Shown one piece after another: positions 22,447-34,599 of a stretch of 64,000 nucleotides of DNA (the first letter of the stretch is position 1; every line of letters begins with the position of its first letter). Under the pieces are notes generated by a model. The model was not told the origin of the DNA. It did not search any database and was given only the letters and a program-made list of their open reading frames with translations. Source of the stretch: Magicicada septendecula (taxonomy: Eukaryota; Arthropoda; Insecta; Hemiptera; Cicadidae); the NCBI GenBank assembly GCA_034769895.1, contig CM068369.1:149321574-149385573 (forward strand), read 5' to 3'. Both the position numbers and the translations under genes were made by a program.

Positions 22447-23700
22447 CGAGGATAAGTCCATAAGTATCCGCAAACAACTTTTATAATTTATAATAACAAC
22501 AGTGCAAATCTGACAATTAGCTCACTTTTTAATATAGACCCTTTGCTTTTCAATACGTTTGGTATATTGAAGCAAAAGCTTCCTGATACCATCAAAAAGA
22601 GTTTTTCGGCTGAACAGCAACCTACATGTGCACCGCTTTCTTTACTTCTGAGTCTTTGGAAAGTCGACGGCCTCTTAAGGGATCTTTAAGTTGATCAAAC
22701 ATATGGTAATCAAAATGGGGGAGATCGGGAGATTTTCAAGACCTCAAAAGGCAATTGCTAAAGGGTCTGGACTGTGTGGGTGGCAGTATGTGGGGGGACG
22801 TTGTCATGGAACAAAAGCGCTCCTTCCAAAAATAGGCGTTTGAATCAAATTGCAGGCTTCATTTCATTCGACAGCATCTGACTATAACTTGCTCTATTTA
22901 TTCTTGATCTCTTCTGCAAGTACTGTTGCAGTATTGGCCCTTGTGGATCCCGGAATACTGTGAGGGATCCCCTTCCTCTAGAAGGTTCACTCTTGAATTT
23001 CTTTTTGACTAGAGATTCGGGGTGTTTCCGTTCCATGCTCTCGCATTTGCTTTCAGGCTCAAAATGGTGGATGCACATTTCATCTCCAGTCACTGTTTGC
23101 TTCAGAAAAGCTTCACCTTCATTACCATAGCAGTTCGGTAAGCATTGACAGATGGCCACACGAATGCACTTGTGCTCTTCAGTGAGGTGTTTTGGGACCC
23201 ATCTTGCATAGACTTTACGAAAGCCAAGCCTGTTATGGATAATTTCATATGCACAACATGACTAATTTGAATACGGTATGCCACTTCATCGATAGTCACT
23301 CTTCGGTTTGACTGAATCATGGCATTAAATTGTTCAATAATGGTGTCAGTAGTGGTGTCGTCATTATCTTTCCTCATCCTTGACGCTTGTCCGACCGTTT
23401 CGATGCATTCATATACACTTCACTGTGGTAAAACATTATCCCCATATTGTTTTCAAAGCCTTCTATGGATTCTGGCTCCTGATACGCCTTCAGACTACAA
23501 AAACCGCATGAGTCCATATTGTTTCAAACGGAGTGAAGGGGAACCACGTTTCTCGCGCAACAATCCACAGCTGACTGATGCGACGGACGTTCTGTCCACA
23601 AGCAGAGACAACGGTACCATCTGTCGGCATACAAGAGCACTAAATGATACTGCCAACCTATAGACGATTATAATAAAATTGACTTATTGACAGACCCCCG
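22447..23700 (-). mobile_element. Mariner element 2 (different subfamily), decayed
   Basis: A 1254-bp element bounded by degenerate terminal repeats, CGAGGATAAGTCCATAAGT on the left and the complement of CGGGGGTCTGTCAATAAGT on the right (13 of 19 match). TA duplications lie at 22445-22446 and 23701-23702. The minus strand holds a broken mariner transposase. The terminal repeats and protein differ from mariner 1, so this is a separate lineage. Confidence 0.8.
22845..23377 (-). pseudogene. Mariner transposase (second subfamily), inactivated
   Basis: Two overlapping minus-strand frames. The upstream one (23377-23102) has IIEQFNAMIQSNRRVTIDEV and RIQISHVVHM, matching the N-terminal DNA-binding half (R.I...E......S). 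The downstream one (23159-22845) has VTGDEMCIHHFEPESKCESM, PESLVKKKFKSEPSRG and VFRDPQGPILQQY, the catalytic half with the first Asp in TGDE. The last part continues in broken form toward 22520. A frameshift separates the halves and the start region is degraded. Confidence 0.85.
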
Positions 23701-23931
23701 TATATAGCAATCCAACAATGGGAATTTATATTTTCGTAATACTAAAAATAACTACAGAATAGATTAAATTAAAGAAAAGCAATTAAATAATTCCAATACT
23801 TTTTACTTCCATGTTCCTTAAGGAAATGCAAGTATGGTGATGGCAAAAAAATCGTGTTCGAGATTATTGCAGATTCTGATTGTACTACACTCAAAACATG
23901 AAAAAGTAATTTTTCGAAAAGTGTCTGTGTA

Positions 23932-23933
<2 letters not shown>

Positions 23934-23984
<51 letters not shown>
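23934..23984. repeat. (GT)n microsatellite
   Basis: About 25 uninterrupted GT units, flanked by imperfect GT/ATCTGT repeats up to 23998. Confidence 0.95.
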
Positions 23985-23986
<2 letters not shown>

Positions 23987-24282
23987 CTGTGTGTCTGTAG
24001 ATTTTTTCTATGGCAAACGATAACAGTTGCAAAATACAAACAGTATTTTATTTGAGTGTTAAACGTAACATAGTGGTGGAAAATGATGCTTAGACGTTGT
24101 TTCCCATCGTATGTAATATCATTATGATAGTTAGAACAAAATTTGTTGAATAGAGTAGAATTTTGTCCCCCGTGAGAATTTAAAAACAAAAATTCATTTA
24201 GTGTATTATAGTGAAACATGAACGACACTGAACATATTTATTTATTCGTACATACATATTAATCCATATTTAAAGACACCTT

Positions 24283-24313
24283 TGTGTGTGTGTGTGCGCG
24301 CGCGCACGTGTGT
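24283..24313. repeat. Alternating TG/CG tract
   Basis: A strictly alternating pyrimidine-purine run, (TG)n then (CG)n then CACGTGTGT. This composition favours left-handed DNA. Confidence 0.8.
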
Positions 24314-26851
24314 CTTAACCAGTATTCATACGACAAGTTGGGGCCTATACTTACATGAAATCGTTAGCGCTATAGGATGAGTGATTAATGATTTTTAACA
24401 ATTCTATTATTTATAGGCATACAATTTAATTATTGTTGTTTTAATAAACATTAAGTAAATTAAGTTCGTTTATGGATTTAAATTGAATTAAGAAAATATA
24501 TGTCTTCAAATTCGTCTAAAATATCAAATTTTAAATTTATTAACATAATTAATTTGATTAAAAATTTAACTAAAATAAGCTTATTTGCAAATATGGTGCT
24601 GAAATAATTTTGTAAAATCAAGAACATACTTACATATATATGGGACAAACATATATATGCTAATGCATTTACTGAATGTACTTGAGTAATATGAAATTTA
24701 TAAAATTTCTTTTAGTACTGTTTTAAACTAGAAAGTCTTTACGAATAATTAAGAAGGTGTATAACTTTAAAAAATGTTTCATGATTATAGTAAACAATTC
24801 ACTTTTTACTTCCCTCTCTCACAATGGACATACTTTTGTAGGACCCTTTTTTGTAATCTTATACGAAGTCCATCGTCTTAATTTGTTCCTGTCGTTCCCG
24901 GCGTATCTTTGGAATGTCATCCGTCTGCTTTCCTTCATTGTTGGTCAATTCAGGCAGCAAGAAATCCACTACAATTTTAAGAATCCTATATATAGCAGCT
25001 CGATGAGTTGACGAAGTTGAGCCAAGAATTACTTGATCCGGGACTAAATTGGAACTGATCTTGACAGGCGTCAAGAATGACTGACACTGTAGACCTACCG
25101 ACGTCAATCTTCTTTGCAGAAGTTTGCCATTCTGTAATATGATTACTCAAGAAAACGATTTGTTATTTACAATCTTACGATATTTAGTAATCATTGTCTT
25201 AATTCCAAATTCTTGCAAAAATCTTTTAAAATATATAGATTGTGTTAAAATCGAAACTTCCGGTTTTGAGTACATTCAAAATGTTGCGATTTGATTTTTC
25301 CAATAATTCATACCCATATTAATCTACAATTGCGATTGTTAATATTTTATTTGATGAGTGATCGCAAACTCTCATGGTCGGAGTGTTGTCACCGTGATGA
25401 AGATTACTGTCCGGGCTGTTAGGCCGTGATCTACTAATTTCAGAAGTAAAATCTCCAGACGTTTTGGCCGTATCCACAAAGATCTTCTTAGTGAACATCT
25501 TAGGCTAGTCCTTAGCGAGCGTTTAAAACCTTCCTTCCCGCTCCATTGATGGGCACGGTCGTCGTGAGCCTAAACGTCTGCCGTTTTACCATATGAAATT
25601 AGCCGGACAATAATCTTAATCACATTGAATATTTTATTTAATAAAATTTAATTACTTACTCATGTTACGTTTTACCATCCTACTCATTAATTAACCTAAT
25701 AGCGTTGTCTGTGAATTAACGTTATTGTATAATACTTGACACGTGCTTTTAATGGTACGCGCACATATAAACTTATTAAGACATTTTTAAAAATAATGCA
25801 TTTAGTTCATGTTGTAAATGTTTTAACACAACATTAAATATTAGTCCTTAAACTAATAACAGCATGTTCTTATTCATTTTCATCTTCGTTATAGACAATT
25901 ATAATTTTGTTCTATAATAAATAAAGTCTCTTTTTGTTAAACATTTACTGGGATTCTTATCACATATGTTAAATAGAAAATTGCAACATGACGCTATGTT
26001 CTTGTTTTAACCTGTACAACAAAGTTCTCTGAATAACTAAATACGTAAATACTTTAGTAATTCACTTACCTTCTTAGGGACAGACGATTATTCCTCTTGT
26101 TCAATTCTTGAATTATTGACAATTGGTTAAAGAAAACTTCATTTATAACTAGGTTTTGAAGAACTCGCGTAGTTATGATAGTCTCGTGCATAGACGTTCC
26201 TGACTATGAAGTACCAGGTAATAATCGTATATAAAACGATTATTTACAGGTAATATATTGCGACAATACAAGCATAGGCTGTAATGCGCATATATGAAAT
26301 AAATAAATATTTAATTTAATTTTAATACAGTAATATGTAATAGACGAGCAGGTGTGAAATTGGAAGCTGGCTTTCAAACAGGAATCAACAAGAAATATCA
26401 CGCGATTACCGCTGTAAGCGTGTACACAAGTAAATAGAGTGTGTGCGTGAAGCCCGTTTGAGCCTGAAAGTTTGCAACCTCACCCCAAGTAAATGCTAAA
26501 TTAAGAGTATATTTAATTTTAAGCAAACCATAAATGATAGAAAGAATGTAAAAACTTCTAAGAATGCGTAAAAATCAGACACATGTGCAGTGCGAATTCT
26601 ACGTAATTCGGACAATCAGTGCGAATTCTGTGCGATTTTTAAAGCATAATAATTACACTAATGATTCGATCATTGTGAAAATTACATATCATGTGTGTAA
26701 TTAAATTAGACATTATTAGATCACCTTGAAATCCGCATTAAACAGTGCGATTGGCAAAAAAGTGCGAATATGTGAAATGAGACGAGAGTGGGGGCACTCA
26801 AGCCATGGACATGTTTATTCCTGAGCCAACAGGTGTGGTTTTCTTGGTGGA

Positions 26852-26859
26852 TATAAATA
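26852..26859 (+). promoter_or_regulatory. TATA box of repeat B
   Basis: TATAAATA followed by CCCAGGAGAGCCAAA as in copy A, which supports a conserved core promoter in this repeat family. Confidence 0.6.
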
Positions 26860-28006
26860 CGAGCCCAGGAGAGCCAAACTCTCTCTTCTAACATTCTTCA
26901 GCCGTGGCGGTACGCTATGTCCGTCTGAGACGCGAATTTCTAATTACTTTGGACAAAGTTAGACGCTATGTCTAACATCAACAAGACTTTTATATCGTAA
27001 CTATAAAGTATTACGGGAAATGTTTTGATTTCAAGTAGTAATGAAAAACAATAAATAAAAAGTACCGTAACAATAAAATCGTCGGACGGATGGCGAGAGA
27101 ACTTCTAGCAGAGGAACGAGACACAGAGCACTAGAGACGGTTCTATCACAACAGCAACCGATCCAGAGCAAAACGTCATTACAATCTACAGCAGCCGATG
27201 TACCATGAAGGACGAGAGACGGGAGAACGAGCAGTGAGACCAGGAAGGGCAAGAGGACCCTGAGGAGCGGACCGATGGATCACTGGAGGACATGGGACAA
27301 TCTGCAGAATTTAAGGTGACGAAAAACCAATTTATAATTATCAAAGAATAATTAAAGAATAACTATGTAGATACAGATAAGAGAATGTAATTTACGTGTA
27401 ATCAGAATATTAGTGATTTTTCTTTAATGAATGAACTGTCAATGTAAAGATAATTTAAATCCTTGCTTGGAGAATTAACAATTAATTAATTTATTTAAAT
27501 ATTTTTATTGAAAGCACATAAAGTAAAGTAGTTGGAAATAATCAATTAGTTGTGTTAAAATGATTATAAAGCCGTAAAAGGTATGTCAAGTATAGAAAAA
27601 GTATGTATTAACAAATTTTAAAAGCACACATTCAGACTGAGTAGTCGAGAAATTATAATATAACGAAGAAATGTTTTACTTAGAATTGATAATATAATAT
27701 CTAAGCTATAAAATCTATTTTTGTGATGAGAATACGGCAAGCGAAGAAACTTTGAAACCATAGATAATGAATATCGTATGGCGAATTAATCATTATTTTT
27801 ATATTATTATTTTTATTATGTTTGCTTGAATTAATAAAGGAAAACATATTACAATTCCTAAAAGGACTACTCTTATTATAATTACACCTGAACCTCAATT
27901 ATACATACACAGTGTTAGTAATGTTATATATAAATGTTATATGAGTATAAACACAGCACCAATTAAAATTACATTAAATACAGCAATGTGTACCGTTGTA
28001 TAATTT

Positions 28007-28032
28007 TGGCGTCCCAAAGAACGTGGGGCTCC
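28007..28032 (+). other. PBS-like motif of repeat B
   Basis: TGGCGTCCCAAAGAACGTGG then GGCTCC, matching the motif at 19126-19150 of copy A. It resembles a tRNA-Lys-type PBS carrying an insertion. Confidence 0.45.
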
Positions 28033-28080
28033 ACAAAATTAAATTATATTAAACAATTGTATTTGTATTGTTATAATATT

Positions 28081-29350
28081 TTTATTTATTAATTAAGTAG
28101 ATCTATTGCAGATGTATGCTAACTGTACGTTAATAGTTAATATTAGTACGAACCTTTCATTAATTGCATGTAATGTAGAATTATAATTTGCAACTGTTAA
28201 TAATACATGGCAGTCCTGATTATTGCAGCAAACAAATGTCACATTTCTGATATTAATACGTAGGACTATAATTGAGTGGTAACTGCTCAGTGCTACTGAT
28301 CCAGTATAGTAAATTACTGGGGCCGTAATATTATGAGTATGACTGATATTACATTACAGATACAAATATTTGAATGTAATTGGATTTTAATATTCAGATT
28401 CATATAAATGCTCAAAGTATGTCCAGTAATTGTTGAACACCTAGAGCGTTCAAGTTACATGTTTGAAAATAATTATGTAAAAGACATTTATGCATATGCA
28501 GAGGTAAATGTACAAGAGATATTCAATTTTAAATTTATCAAAAATAAAGTAAATCTATGAATCTGAATGAAGTAGAAATTTTTACTTATTGGTAGAAAAA
28601 GAGTCAATGATACCGAATTCAATCGGAAGCGAACGGAACGAAATCGAACTTCATCCGGAGAGTGAGACAGGGGAAAATATTTATTATCTGTTGCAGCACG
28701 GTGAACGAAGATTCACACTTATTGACTGTGAATAAAGCGGAATGGTAATTTTTTATAATTTATTAGGCACTTAAGTGTAAAACAAACTCAACCCTCTAAG
28801 TATGTTCTTACGTTTAGATACTTGCTTTTTACACTAGAATACACTACAGGCATTTTAAGTTACAAAGACTCCTATATTTCTTCGATTATAAAATATTATA
28901 TTTTCTATCTCTTAGTAAAATATTAAATATTTAATTTTGTTTACTAAAGATAAATCTTGACCATCTTATTCTAAAAACCATACTTCGTATAACATATATA
29001 TTAAGGAAACAATGAGACTTTAGAGATTGCTAAGATTATGCATTACTAAAAAGGAATTTTATATATACACGAAAGTTATAGGTAATTACATGTAAACTAT
29101 TAATATGTTTTGCAAGCTAAGGTATACTGCGCGCAATAGTTACAATGTGAGTCACCAATCACGTTGTTGTGAAATAATAATTTGTTTAAAATACAGTAAA
29201 GTTATATTTGTCACAACTCATCACAACTTTCAAGAATTTTCAATTTCACACAATTTATTTATTTAAAAAGGAGTCTATCAACCTCAGTATATTTTTTAAA
29301 CAGAAAAGAGGGAACTTTATTTTTGAAGTGTCTAAAAATACAAGTTTGAA
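28081..29350. other. AT-rich interval without recognisable genes
   Basis: I see no feature I can support. Confidence 0.6.
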
Positions 29351-29369
29351 ACATAGATTTAGGCTCCTT

Positions 29370-29460
29370 ACTGTGTGACGCCACTCAGTGGCCCGACTCG
29401 GTCGCTTGTACCCGCATCTTTGTAATGCCACGCAGTGACACCACTCAGTGGGTCCTGTGA
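29370..29460. repeat. Repeated CACTCAGTGG palindromic motif
   Basis: CCACTCAGTGG (a perfect 5+1+5 palindrome) occurs near 29382 and again near 29440, with a related CCACGCAGTGA near 29428. The spacing of about 50 bp and the position just upstream of a Harbinger-like protein fragment suggest terminal or subterminal repeats of that element. Confidence 0.5.
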
Positions 29461-29559
29461 ATGGCTTCGCTTGAGACACACGTCACTGTCCATTTGCTCA
29501 ATGATGGAAAGTAGTTTTATTCAGAAGATCGTTTTATTACTTTTTTCATCACTTTAATT

Positions 29560-29760
29560 GTGGACTCTGACGAAGAAGTTCTTCTCCTTGCTCTTTCCGT
29601 ACGAAGACGTCGCCTTCGTAAACAACGTCGATTGTCGATCCATCAGATGACGTGTGAACGGTTGGTAGAGGGTCAGTTTATACAATATTGAGTGATCTGA
29701 AAGCGGGCAATGAGAAGATTTTTTAACTATTTTAGAATGTCACGAATACGTTCATTGTAA
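29560..29760 (+). pseudogene. PIF/Harbinger transposase N-terminal fragment (probable)
   Basis: The plus-strand frame from 29560 reads VDSDEEVLLLALSVRRRRLR, then KQRRLSIHQMTCERLVEG and QFIQY, then a stop. Beyond it a shifted frame gives GNEKIF and further Phe-rich scraps. Acidic start, Leu run, Arg-rich block, a short 'W/S-hydrophobic-H' segment and 'G-x-F ... Y' is the typical N-terminal order of insect PIF/Harbinger transposases. The catalytic DDE domain is absent. Confidence 0.5.
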
Positions 29761-29900
29761 CAACACGTTCAATCGGCTTCTTAATTTACTGGACTTTTAT
29801 TACCAGAAGAAAAACACAAACATGAGACGAAGTATACCCGTTACCCGTATACCCGTGAAGAGAGGTCTGCACCACTTTGACGTGAGTTATAATACTAATT

Positions 29901-29962
29901 CACACAAACTACACACACACAAACACTGTGTGTGTGTGTGTGTGTATGTGTGTGTGTTTGTC
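29901..29962. repeat. CA/GT imperfect inverted microsatellite
   Basis: A CA-rich stretch (29901-29925) is followed immediately by a GT-rich one (29926-29960), so the two can pair as a hairpin. It lies beside the 3' end of the LINE fragment 29909-31075. Confidence 0.8.
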
Positions 29963-31075
29963 TGAGTTCAACAAGATCACTACAACCCTTAATTTTCGTT
30001 TTACTGTAAGCGCTCCTCTACGAGTGCAGCCTGGTTGTTTATTTCCTTGTAGGAAGTACGAAAACATCAAGTTAGAATGCCCAATTCGTAATCTGTTAAT
30101 GCAAACATGTTCACGACGATTGCGATCACCTGCCATTTCCAATTTACGGGCGGTCTGCTTCACGGCAAAAAGTTTGCTCTGCCGTCCATTCTACATCTGC
30201 TTCGACATTTAATAATGATGGTTGTGGCAGCTACTCTTACGTCGTCAGGTCTTGTCGCATTTGCGTCGACGTCTGGGCTATCTGCAGCGTCAACGCAATA
30301 CCTTCGTCATTGCCTTCAATACACATACGACCCGGACATCAAACAAAAGTAAACAATAAATCAAGGTCATCTAGCTCATGGCATAGCTCCATTGTCTGTT
30401 TCAATTACGGATCCACTGAGCCTGAACTGTCCAAGTCAGTTAGAAAACTCAATGAATCCGTAGAGATAACAAATACCTCCGTGTTCACAGAAAAGAATAG
30501 CTGGCCACACCGCATACAGTTCGGCGGTGATACACTCGCCGCTTTGAGCAAAGTCCAGGAGTAATAGGCGCCGTCGTTCACAAACGCACTACGGTTTCCG
30601 CTGTCTGCCTTCGTACTACCAGTATATACAGTGGTATGTTCTTCGAAGTATTCTTTCAGGACTGATCAAAAAAGAAATTTCAGTTCAGTTGGGTAGAATA
30701 GATTCTTGCTTTTACTGGCGATAACTCTAGCCGGCAATTTGGTCTGCGAAACTGCCAGGGGGGCACCTTGGATGGAACGTGCGCTTTGGACCATAGGCGC
30801 CTTGATGTTGTAGAAACTAGTTATTGAGAGCGCACGAATGCTGGCTGGTCGAGTAAACGTGCAAGGATGGTTGTATGTGCTCGTAAGTCTGTTGCGCCCA
30901 ATCAACACGTGGTTTACGTCTCTCTGTAGTGCTGAAAGTTGAGCCACATATTTCACCAACAGTAACTGACGTTGCAAATGTAATGACGTCATTTGTCCTT
31001 CACAATAGAAGATTTCTGCTGGGCTAGTGCGTGTTATCACTGTGGCATATACTCTGAACCGGGGCAACAGAAGGA
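29909..31075 (-). pseudogene. LINE pol C-terminal half (post-RT, RNase H, knuckle), decayed
   Basis: The minus strand from 31067 reads VITRTSPAEIFYCEGQMTSL then HLQRQLLLVKYVAQLSAL. This is the conserved segment after the RT of Jockey/R1/I-like LINEs (RTSP.E.LY.E....PL.LRR). Between about 30560 and 30230, in broken frames, lies an RNase H-like region (VFVISTDSLSFLTDL). From 30163 comes the C-terminal RNRREHVCINRLRIGHSNLM and FSYFLQGNKQPGC segment. Many stops and shifts; the RT fingers and palm and the endonuclease are missing. It is the same family as 34600-35430 (plus) and 7765-7925 (minus). Confidence 0.7.
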
Positions 31076-31380
31076 AACCTGTAACTGATCAAGTACTACA
31101 AATAGAAAATGATTTAAGAAAATAATATTAAAGCCTGCAAAAATTGATACACACTGTTGATATACGGATGCATGAGTAGATGACACACCTATGTTCAGAT
31201 CAGACAGAAAATGTTATTACCATGACGAAAATCTTGAAGCGATTACGAAAAATGTACGTTGTTGTTTCGTGCATGAGACACGATAATAAACAAAGAAGAG
31301 TTTTCTTAGTACGAAGGTTGGTGTAGAATAGCACAGGCACTGATAACGGATAATGTAAATAAAACTACAAATGCAACAGG

Positions 31381-31452
<72 letters not shown>

Positions 31453-31475
31453 TACTACTACTACTACTACTACTA
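31381..31475. repeat. (ACT)n microsatellite
   Basis: About 30 trinucleotide units with one TACTTCTAC interruption near 31444. Confidence 0.95.
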
Positions 31476-33700
31476 ATTACTCTACTAATTTATTAAGCAT
31501 TATGTTATGATTCCTTTCTCAGTATGTATATATAGAGCAAAGAGAAAGTGACACAAGAATTTAGTAAATCATTAAGCCTAATTGATATAACTTAAGTTAA
31601 AAGTTACTATATTTACTATGCAATGACAGCAAAGTATTTATACGTATACTAACCTAAATAAGAGAATACTACCTTTGTTACAAAATATAATAGGCTTACG
31701 TATAATACGCGAGTACCAGGTTGATCCATAAATGTGCAACTCCTATGTAGATCCAGTTTACACAGTATGAATACATTAATAATTATAAAGATATATTTGA
31801 TTTTATTCGAGCGCAGGGTAGCGCATTAAATGAAAACGTTTACTACATTTATAAAAAGGTGGGACACGAGAAAACATCATGAAAATTCCAGAATCAGAGT
31901 GACGGATAAATAGGATATTTTTAGAATGCAAAAACAAAATCACCCACCAATAATAATAAAAATCACGCAATCACAATCTACAATAAAAAGAGACAGCCTC
32001 GTTACTACATTTTACATAGCACTAAATTGGTTGTAATAAATATAGATGACGTAATACGACAGACATTGATGTGCCAACACCTGCTTATTACACTAACGTG
32101 AGGTCTACGAAGGTAACAGCAGCCTGAAGATATGTGAAGAGAAAATATCAAAGGCGTAAGAAATGCAACACTTTATGAATGTAAACGAGAACAAAATCTT
32201 GAACCTAACTCACAATACCAGGCAAAACAATATTTAAGGTTAAGAGATGACAGTGAAAGTTATTAAAAATTAAGGGAAGAAAGGATTATTCTACTTTACA
32301 AAATAAGGCATATTTTATGATGCCATTAATTTTTGAGACAAGATTTATGACCCCGTCTTAATAGATACGCTGAAGAACGATAAGAAAATTATTTTCTCAC
32401 TGTAAGCTGTGGAAGGGGAGTATTGGTTACTCCTCAAAAAACCATCAAAACATCCGGACAAAGACTGCATCCAAATTGGGACATTGAGATATAAAGAGAG
32501 TGGATTGAACCAATAATATGGATTAAAAGCTGCAATAAGCAAAACATACAAATAAGAATAAAAATTCAAGAACCCAAACCGTGATTCAAAATCGAAAATA
32601 AAATAAAAACGTTAATCTACCAGAAAGCAGACGTAAGAAAATAAGAGGGGAATTAAATATTCATTACGTTTTCAAACACCAATAGAATTTCGCTTTATTG
32701 CTTTCGTGCAGGGTAGATGGAGAGATTTACACATAATCTTTTTTAATTTTGCCGATATATTTTGAATACAAAATGTAATAAAAAACTATCATGGTTTAAA
32801 ACAGAAACTTTTATTCATAATTGGATTATTTAGCATACGCACTCATAGTAATAGACTACATATTTTTTATTAGTTGACTCTCATTTCAATATATGCAAAT
32901 AAACATGTATACAAATAGAATCAATTTGGATTTTATCGCTGAAATTCTATCAAAGTCTATACATTGACGTTTTGGTAGTTGCTGTGTTATGTTTTGAACT
33001 GTAGATTCCAATTAATACCAGATACAGTTGTATGCAGTAAACTAATTTAGCTTTTATTTAGAAATCACCGAATTTGTTATTCCACAAAATAGCTGAGGCA
33101 AATCTGTTTCTGATAGCTGAGAAAATCTGTTTGTACGACCAAATGTACACGCAGCTATAGTCTATGTGAATGCTCAAACTTTCAGACATATGCATATAAA
33201 AAAGTAATATACAAACGATTTTTATTATTACAGTTGAATTACTTCTAATTTTCGTAACCCTTAAACGGTTTGATGTAATATAAACTGCTAAGTTTAATTT
33301 CTTTAATCTTTTGAACACTGTGTCATCCATAAGGTGTAAGTTCTCCCCAAAATCGAAGCCTACGCCTAAGCTATCTTGGTCTCGTAAGGGGAGAGTGGCA
33401 ACAGATGTCACGTCACTCTTTGATGGCTAACAGGACAGTGATAAGTGAGTTCTGATAAGGATATGTGATCGGCTGAAAACACACCGTAACCCACGGTGGG
33501 ACCGATTATGCCAGTGGGTGAATCAATGGCTCCATAGTTAATGGATGACGAACTATGGGCTCAGGGGACCGAGAAGAACACTGCAGCATTTAGTCTTAGG
33601 TGCTGTTCTGGGGAGTTCCACTGCAGCTCTTTGTTTATTTCCACGGTATTCATGGGACCTACAGGATAGAGTCACATGCAAACTCAGGAAACGAGGATTC
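31476..33700. other. AT-rich interval without recognisable genes
   Basis: I see no feature I can support. Short frames at 32345-32569 and 33058-33411 (minus) show no family motif. Confidence 0.6.
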
Positions 33701-33809
33701 CTTTAAAATACCCTAATCGTGAAAAGAGTCCTAGAAAAGAATCTTGTAAAGAGAAGTCGGCACTACACAACTGTAGTTACTGATAATTTTCTAACATCGT
33801 ACGCATGCG

Positions 33810-34067
33810 GTGGTAAAATACTTGATAGTGAAAAGAAGGAAATTTCACGAAAGTAAATCCCTTAATAATAGAGAAATCTGTAACCGGTTGTGCTGGTTCA
33901 GCTTAAGGAAAAAGGTTGGTGGTTCGTTGATATACCACCAAATAACGAGGTATCTGATGACAAAAAATATCAGCAACATAGACGATGAAGAAAGTCTCAT
34001 TACAACTCTGAATACTACAAAGTGGGTGATAGTGAGTTGTACTTACGCAAGTGCGCTGATGTCGTAG
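33810..34067 (+). pseudogene. Possible non-LTR endonuclease fragment
   Basis: An 85-codon plus-strand frame has KKVGGSLIYHQITRYLM followed by IDDEESLITTLNTTKWVIVS and CTY. The GG-x-L-I-Y ... D-x-E-E-S ... W-V-I-V-S-C-x-Y pattern resembles the middle of APE-type endonucleases of RTE-like LINEs (GG.LIY...). Catalytic residues are not visible. Flanking sequence is also LINE-derived, which supports the idea but does not prove it. Confidence 0.3.
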
Positions 34068-34599
34068 GCTGAAGGTGCACTGAGAGCGACAGAAATTTCC
34101 GTCCCCCTCCTGCGTACTCACCTTAATAAGACAATACTGCCAGTAACAAATATGAGCAGAAGCGTGAGAGCTTTTACTCCTGTAGTGATGCACTATTTGC
34201 ATTTTGAGCACACGGCATCCAGACATATTCTCCTGTGGGAAGTCGGGTCATACCGATGGCACTTTTCTAGAACCGACGAAATTTAGATCCTTTTACAGAA
34301 CACCAGTGAGCAATACTCTTCCTGGCCACATAATTGCCCTATGTGAAAACAAGAGGTAGCCACACAAGAAGTGAAAACATTCAAGAAAGTCAGCTATCTC
34401 AAAACCAATAAATGTTTTTCTGCAGTGAACCAGGGCAAAGTCAGATGTGCAAAATCGCATATGCACGATTTGGCAGCAAGGAGGAAATGCTCGTTAAATG
34501 AAATTATGTGCATCTCTCATATGAACTGGGTTCTGAGATATGTGTTTAAAGTATTCGGACTACCGAGCCACTTAACCAACATAATTGATTGGAAAACGC

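Larger units (their letters stand above)
23703..26257. other. Noncoding interval with GT repeats
   Basis: It holds a GT microsatellite (23934-23984) and an alternating TG/CG tract (24283-24313). A GC-richer fragment lies at 25375-25600, with GGGCTGTTAGGCCGTGATC and later CCAGACGTTTTGGCCG, possibly decayed repeat material. A minus-strand frame at 25107-24859 (82 codons) has no recognisable domain. Confidence 0.5.
26258..28080 (+). repeat. LTR-like interspersed repeat, copy B
   Basis: The second copy of the family at 17203-19200, same orientation, diverged by substitutions and small indels. It starts ATATTGCGACAATACAAGCA and keeps the TATAAATA box (26852-26859), the MARELLAEER-like frame with a TAG near 27133, and a PBS-like TGGCGTCCCAAAGAACGTGG at 28007. 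A direct repeat CAGGTAATA lies just before its left edge. No coding body is present. Confidence 0.75.

Noticed and set aside
23769..24228. Frames with long Thr-His or Cys-Val runs
   Set aside because: Translations of the GT microsatellite.
24859..25107. 82-codon minus-strand frame as a possible host exon
   Set aside because: No domain, no splice context that I could defend, and it lies among repeats.
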